DNA of 32,866 nt from Candidatus Hodarchaeota archaeon (lineage in GTDB: Archaea > Asgardarchaeota > Heimdallarchaeia > Hodarchaeales > Hodarchaeaceae), in assembly GCA_016839815.1 (NCBI GenBank), contig JAEOTM010000150.1, positions 1 through 32,866 of the forward strand, written 5' to 3'. Position numbers and translations under genes: made by a program. The notes under the pieces were generated by a model that ran no database searches, had not been told where the DNA came from, and saw nothing but the letters and a program-made list of their open reading frames with translations. This document shows, one piece after another, positions 29,924-32,866 of this stretch; within the stretch, counting starts at the first letter, position 1; the number at the start of each line of letters is the position of its first letter.

Positions 29924-31354
29924 TTATGGTTCAGGATCATCAATTGATAATTGACTGGTTCGATATTTTGGATGATATTTTTCTAACAACTTTGGAGGAA
30001 TTCGTTTTAATTCCTCTTCTGGAAGATCTGAAAGTAGATTCCATGCCAGTTCCAGTGTATCAAAAATCTCTCTCGATTCGTAGTACCCTTGGCGTAAAAA
30101 CTCACTTTCGAACCTGTCAGCAAATCTTAAGTACTTTTTATCGGTTGCACTTAAGCTTTCTTCTCCAACCACGGCAACTAAATCCCTTAAGTTTCGTCCA
30201 AGGGAATAACCTGCAAACATTTGATCTGCAACTGATTTATGACATACATGGGTTCGTCCTCTTCCTATCCCTTCACGCATAAGTCGACTCAAACTTGGCA
30301 TAGGATCAATTGGGGGATAGATCCCTCTTCGATTTAAATCGCGATCTACGATCAGTTGTCCTTCTGTTATATAACCAGATAAATCAGGGATTGGATGAGT
30401 AATATCATCTGAAGGCATGGATAAGATTGGAAGCTGAGTGATTGTACCAGTATGTCCTTTTATTCTTCCTGCTCGCTCATAAATTGTAGCTAGATCAGTA
30501 TAGAGATAACCAGGATAGCCACGACGCCCAGGTACCTCCTCACGCGCTGCCGAGATTTCACGAAGCGCTTCTGCATAGTTTGTCATATCGGTTAGAATAA
30601 CTAGGCAATGATAATCATACTCAAATGCTAAATATTCTGCAACCGATAATGCAATTCGTGGTGTAATTAGTCGTTCTGCCGCAGGAGAATCTGCTAGATT
30701 TAAGAAGAGAATAACTCTTTCAAGAGCACCAGTTTTTTCAAAATCCTCTCTAAAGAATCGTGCTTCTTCAGTAGTGATTCCCATTGCTGTAAAAATCACA
30801 GCAAACTCCTCTTCTTTTCCTAGCACCTTTGATTGGCGAGCAATCTGTGCTGCAATATTATTATGAGGTAACCCACTTCCTGAGAAGATTGGAAGTTTCT
30901 GACCTCTAATTAACGTATTTAACCCATCAATTGATGAAATACCCGTTTGAATAAACTCTCTAGGATATTCTCGAGAATAAGGATTTATGGGGGCCCCAGT
31001 AATATCTAAACGCTCTTCTGCAAATATTTGAGGTCCTGCATCGATAGCTTTTCCACTCCCAGAGAAGATACGTCCAAGCATATCTTGAGAAACTGCAATT
31101 TTAATTGTTTCTCCAAGAAATCTTACAGAGGTCTTTCGAGTATCAAGTCCTTGTGTCCCTTCAAAAACTTGCACAACTGCAATATCTTTTGCAACCTCCA
31201 AGACTTGTCCAGTCCTCTTTTCCCCTTCTGGAGTGATTACGTGCACAATTTCACCGTAAGCTACTCCTTTGATATTCTTAACAAATAATAATGGTCCAGC
31301 TATCGATGATACTGTGGAATAGGTGATCACTGATGAGGGAGATTCGTTAATCAT
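29924..31354 (-). CDS. atpB: A-type ATP synthase subunit B
   Basis: Non-catalytic B subunit of the archaeal A1A0 ATP synthase (V/A type), 476 residues, the usual size. It begins [20 protein letters not shown] and includes the degenerate nucleotide loop [17 protein letters not shown] in place of a catalytic P-loop, which identifies B rather than A. Further motifs are [31 protein letters not shown] and [20 protein letters not shown]. The other synthase genes are not next to it: GlyRS is upstream (47 nt) and the TPR gene downstream, so atpB is detached from the usual operon. A TATA or ribosome site is not clear in the 47-nt gap, so it may be co-transcribed with GlyRS. Confidence 0.97.
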   Translation of the reverse strand: MINESPSSVITYSTVSSIAGPLLFVKNIKGVAYGEIVHVITPEGEKRTGQVLEVAKDIAVVQVFEGTQGLDTRKTSVRFLGETIKIAVSQDMLGRIFSGSGKAIDAGPQIFAEERLDITGAPINPYSREYPREFIQTGISSIDGLNTLIRGQKLPIFSGSGLPHNNIAAQIARQSKVLGKEEEFAVIFTAMGITTEEARFFREDFEKTGALERVILFLNLADSPAAERLITPRIALSVAEYLAFEYDYHCLVILTDMTNYAEALREISAAREEVPGRRGYPGYLYTDLATIYERAGRIKGHTGTITQLPILSMPSDDITHPIPDLSGYITEGQLIVDRDLNRRGIYPPIDPMPSLSRLMREGIGRGRTHVCHKSVADQMFAGYSLGRNLRDLVAVVGEESLSATDKKYLRFADRFESEFLRQGYYESREIFDTLELAWNLLSDLPEEELKRIPPKLLEKYHPKYRTSQLSIDDPEP

Positions 31355-31401
31355 AATTTATTCACTTCTTTATTCTTCTTAACAAATTAGTATATCGTTG
31401 A

Positions 31402-32866
31402 TTAAATTCTTTTTGCTGCTGAATAATTAGTACGCAAATTCTTTAGTTCTTCACAAAGCCCCTCAATTGGTATTCTTGTCTGCTCCATACTATCTCTATG
31501 TCTAATTGTGATGTTTTCATCTTCAAGCGTATCAAAATCGACGGTAACACAAAATGGGGTTCCTATTTCATCATGTCTCCGATATCTTTTACCAATTGAC
31601 CCACTCTCATCAAAATAAACTGTAAATCCTTGGTTTCTCAAGAATTTAAATATCTCTTTAGCTTTATCGAGAATTTGGGGTTTTTTCTGGAGAGGAAAAA
31701 CAGCTACATCATAAGGAGCTAAACTAGGGTGAATTTTCAAAACTACTCGTTTTCTGTTTTTTACAGTCTCCTCTTGATATCCATCGGCTATTATTGTTAA
31801 CAAGATACGTCCAAGACCTACAGATGGCTCTGCAACAACATATGGCACGTACCGATTCATACCTTTCTCATCAGTCTCACTAAATTGAAGTTTTGCTTTA
31901 GAGAATTTTTGGTGCTGTTCTAAATCATATTGAGTTCTATTTGCACACCCCATTAACTCCTTCCATCCAAATTTATAATGGTATTCAATATCCCAAGTAT
32001 CTAAAGCATAATGACTTAATTCTGATTCCAAATGCTGTCTAAAGCGTAGTTTTTTACCATTTATACCCATTTTTTCAGTAAACCAGTTATTAAAGACAGC
32101 TAACCAATATGCCTGCCATTTATTTTTGAAGATTTCTTCATCCCAAGCTTCTTGGAGCTTCATTGGGATATAGTCCTTTGATATAGATTCGGTTTGTTCT
32201 TTTCTTGAATAAATATTCACAGAATATTGAGAGACCTCTTCAAAAACAGGACAATCATTAGTCTTTTGGGGGTCAGTAAAATATTCAAACTCCATTAATT
32301 CATATTCACGAACTCGGAATAAAAAATTACGAGGAGAAATTTCATTTCTAAAAACAATCCCTGATTGAGCAATTCCAAATGGCATTTTTACACGAGTAGA
32401 GTCGATTACATTTCTAAATCCAGAAAAAATTAACTGAGCATTCTCTGGTCGAAGATAAGCTACTGAAGCTGAATCTTGAACTGGTCCTACTTGTGTATTA
32501 AACATTAAATTGAAGGTAATTGGTGTACCCAACTTACCTCCACAATCTGGACAATTTAATTTTTCTTTATGGACAAGTTTCCCCATCTCATCAAGATTTA
32601 AATGCTCTGTTTGGATTTTTAATTGATCTTCAAGCAGATGGTCAAGTCTAAGTTTCTTTTTGCATTTTCCTTCACAAAAAATTAATGGATCAGTGAAACT
32701 TGAAAGGTGTCCTGAAGCCTCCCATACTTTGGGGTGAGTAATGATTGCTCCTTCATACCCAACAATATCATCACGGTTTCTAACAAACTCTGTCCACCAT
32801 GCATCTTTGATATGATTTTTAATTTCTACACCAATTGGTCCATAATCCCAAAATCCAGCTAAACCC
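31402..32866 (-). CDS. glyS: Glycyl-tRNA synthetase, dimeric type (5' end outside window)
   Basis: Class II GlyRS of the archaeal-eukaryotic dimeric type. The reading frame is open from the right edge (complement of 32865) to the stop at 31402, 487 residues, and starts beyond the window. The visible N-terminal part has GLAGFWDYGPIGVEIKNHI, RDDIVGYEGAIITHPKVWEA and SGHLSSFTDP. A zinc ribbon follows (CPDCGGK), then the class II core with FGIAQSGIVFRNEISPRNFLF, RFRQHLESELSHYALDTWDI and the motif-3 block AEPSVGLGRILL. The anticodon-binding domain starts at about LAPYDVAVFPLQKK. The ATG at 32586 is internal, not the true start. Upstream of atpB by 47 nt. Confidence 0.96.
   Translation of the reverse strand, partial: GLAGFWDYGPIGVEIKNHIKDAWWTEFVRNRDDIVGYEGAIITHPKVWEASGHLSSFTDPLIFCEGKCKKKLRLDHLLEDQLKIQTEHLNLDEMGKLVHKEKLNCPDCGGKLGTPITFNLMFNTQVGPVQDSASVAYLRPENAQLIFSGFRNVIDSTRVKMPFGIAQSGIVFRNEISPRNFLFRVREYELMEFEYFTDPQKTNDCPVFEEVSQYSVNIYSRKEQTESISKDYIPMKLQEAWDEEIFKNKWQAYWLAVFNNWFTEKMGINGKKLRFRQHLESELSHYALDTWDIEYHYKFGWKELMGCANRTQYDLEQHQKFSKAKLQFSETDEKGMNRYVPYVVAEPSVGLGRILLTIIADGYQEETVKNRKRVVLKIHPSLAPYDVAVFPLQKKPQILDKAKEIFKFLRNQGFTVYFDESGSIGKRYRRHDEIGTPFCVTVDFDTLEDENITIRHRDSMEQTRIPIEGLCEELKNLRTNYSAAKRI

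Noticed and set aside
1..32866. CRISPR arrays, insertion sequences, integrases, attachment repeats or prophage genes
   Set aside because: No repeat-spacer pattern, transposase-like frame or long direct repeat was seen. The only short tandem repeat is the 11-nt pair at 24935-24956.

Overview
The window looks like a chromosome segment of an Asgard archaeon, most likely from the Heimdallarchaeia side of the group. The information-processing genes are archaeal (RNase P Rpp30 and Pop5, Gins51, eS27, aIF2alpha, Nop10, archaeal ThrRS, Cgi121, A-type ATP synthase subunit B). They are mixed with eukaryotic-signature genes: two Arf-like GTPases, an MglA-like and a COG2229-like GTPase, Roadblock proteins, a full ubiquitin cascade and an ESCRT-II subunit. 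DNA is AT-rich and genes are closely packed. A heme catalase suggests exposure to oxygen. Assignment below phylum level is inference.

Layout. 1-1360: RNase P proteins Rpp30 and Pop5, with a C/D box guide RNA overlapping the Pop5 stop codon. 1405-6365: GbsR/MarR-type regulator, catalase divergent from a Fur/PerR regulator, two unrecognised membrane proteins and an ICMT-like methyltransferase. 6752-9492: small GTPase with a C-terminal winged-helix-like tail, zinc ribbon, THUMP protein, Cgi121, phosphoribosyltransferase. 9602-12818: ThrRS and two Arf-like GTPases. 12835-21800: ubiquitin/ESCRT neighbourhood. On the minus strand are a one-pass membrane protein with a possible CCDC47-like layout, an Rpn11-like deubiquitinase and an E2. 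On the plus strand are a zinc-ribbon protein with two RWD-like domains, a ubiquitin ending exactly in Gly-Gly, an E1, and a UFL1-like multi-zinc protein. Returning on the minus strand are a Vps22/EAP30 protein and an SPFH protein. 22106-24811: NAT, Nop10, aIF2alpha, eS27, Gins51 and, upstream, a tRNA-Thr(GGU) gene that I fold as interrupted by three introns. 25180-29695: prepilin peptidase, Roadblock/MglA pair, CRM-domain protein, second Roadblock, TPR protein. 29924-32866: A-ATPase B and 5'-truncated GlyRS.

How it fits together. The 12.8-21.8 kb region can supply activation (E1), conjugation (E2), a candidate ligase (the UFL1-like protein), removal (Rpn11-like JAMM) and a membrane reader or effector (Vps22 with SPFH), all around one promoter region with divergent TATA boxes. 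The most unusual items are the UFL1-like protein carrying two cysteine-rich zinc modules, the RWD-like cofactor candidate, the possible CCDC47 relative, the three-intron tRNA-Thr, and the C/D guide whose D-box guide matches the 23S P-loop.
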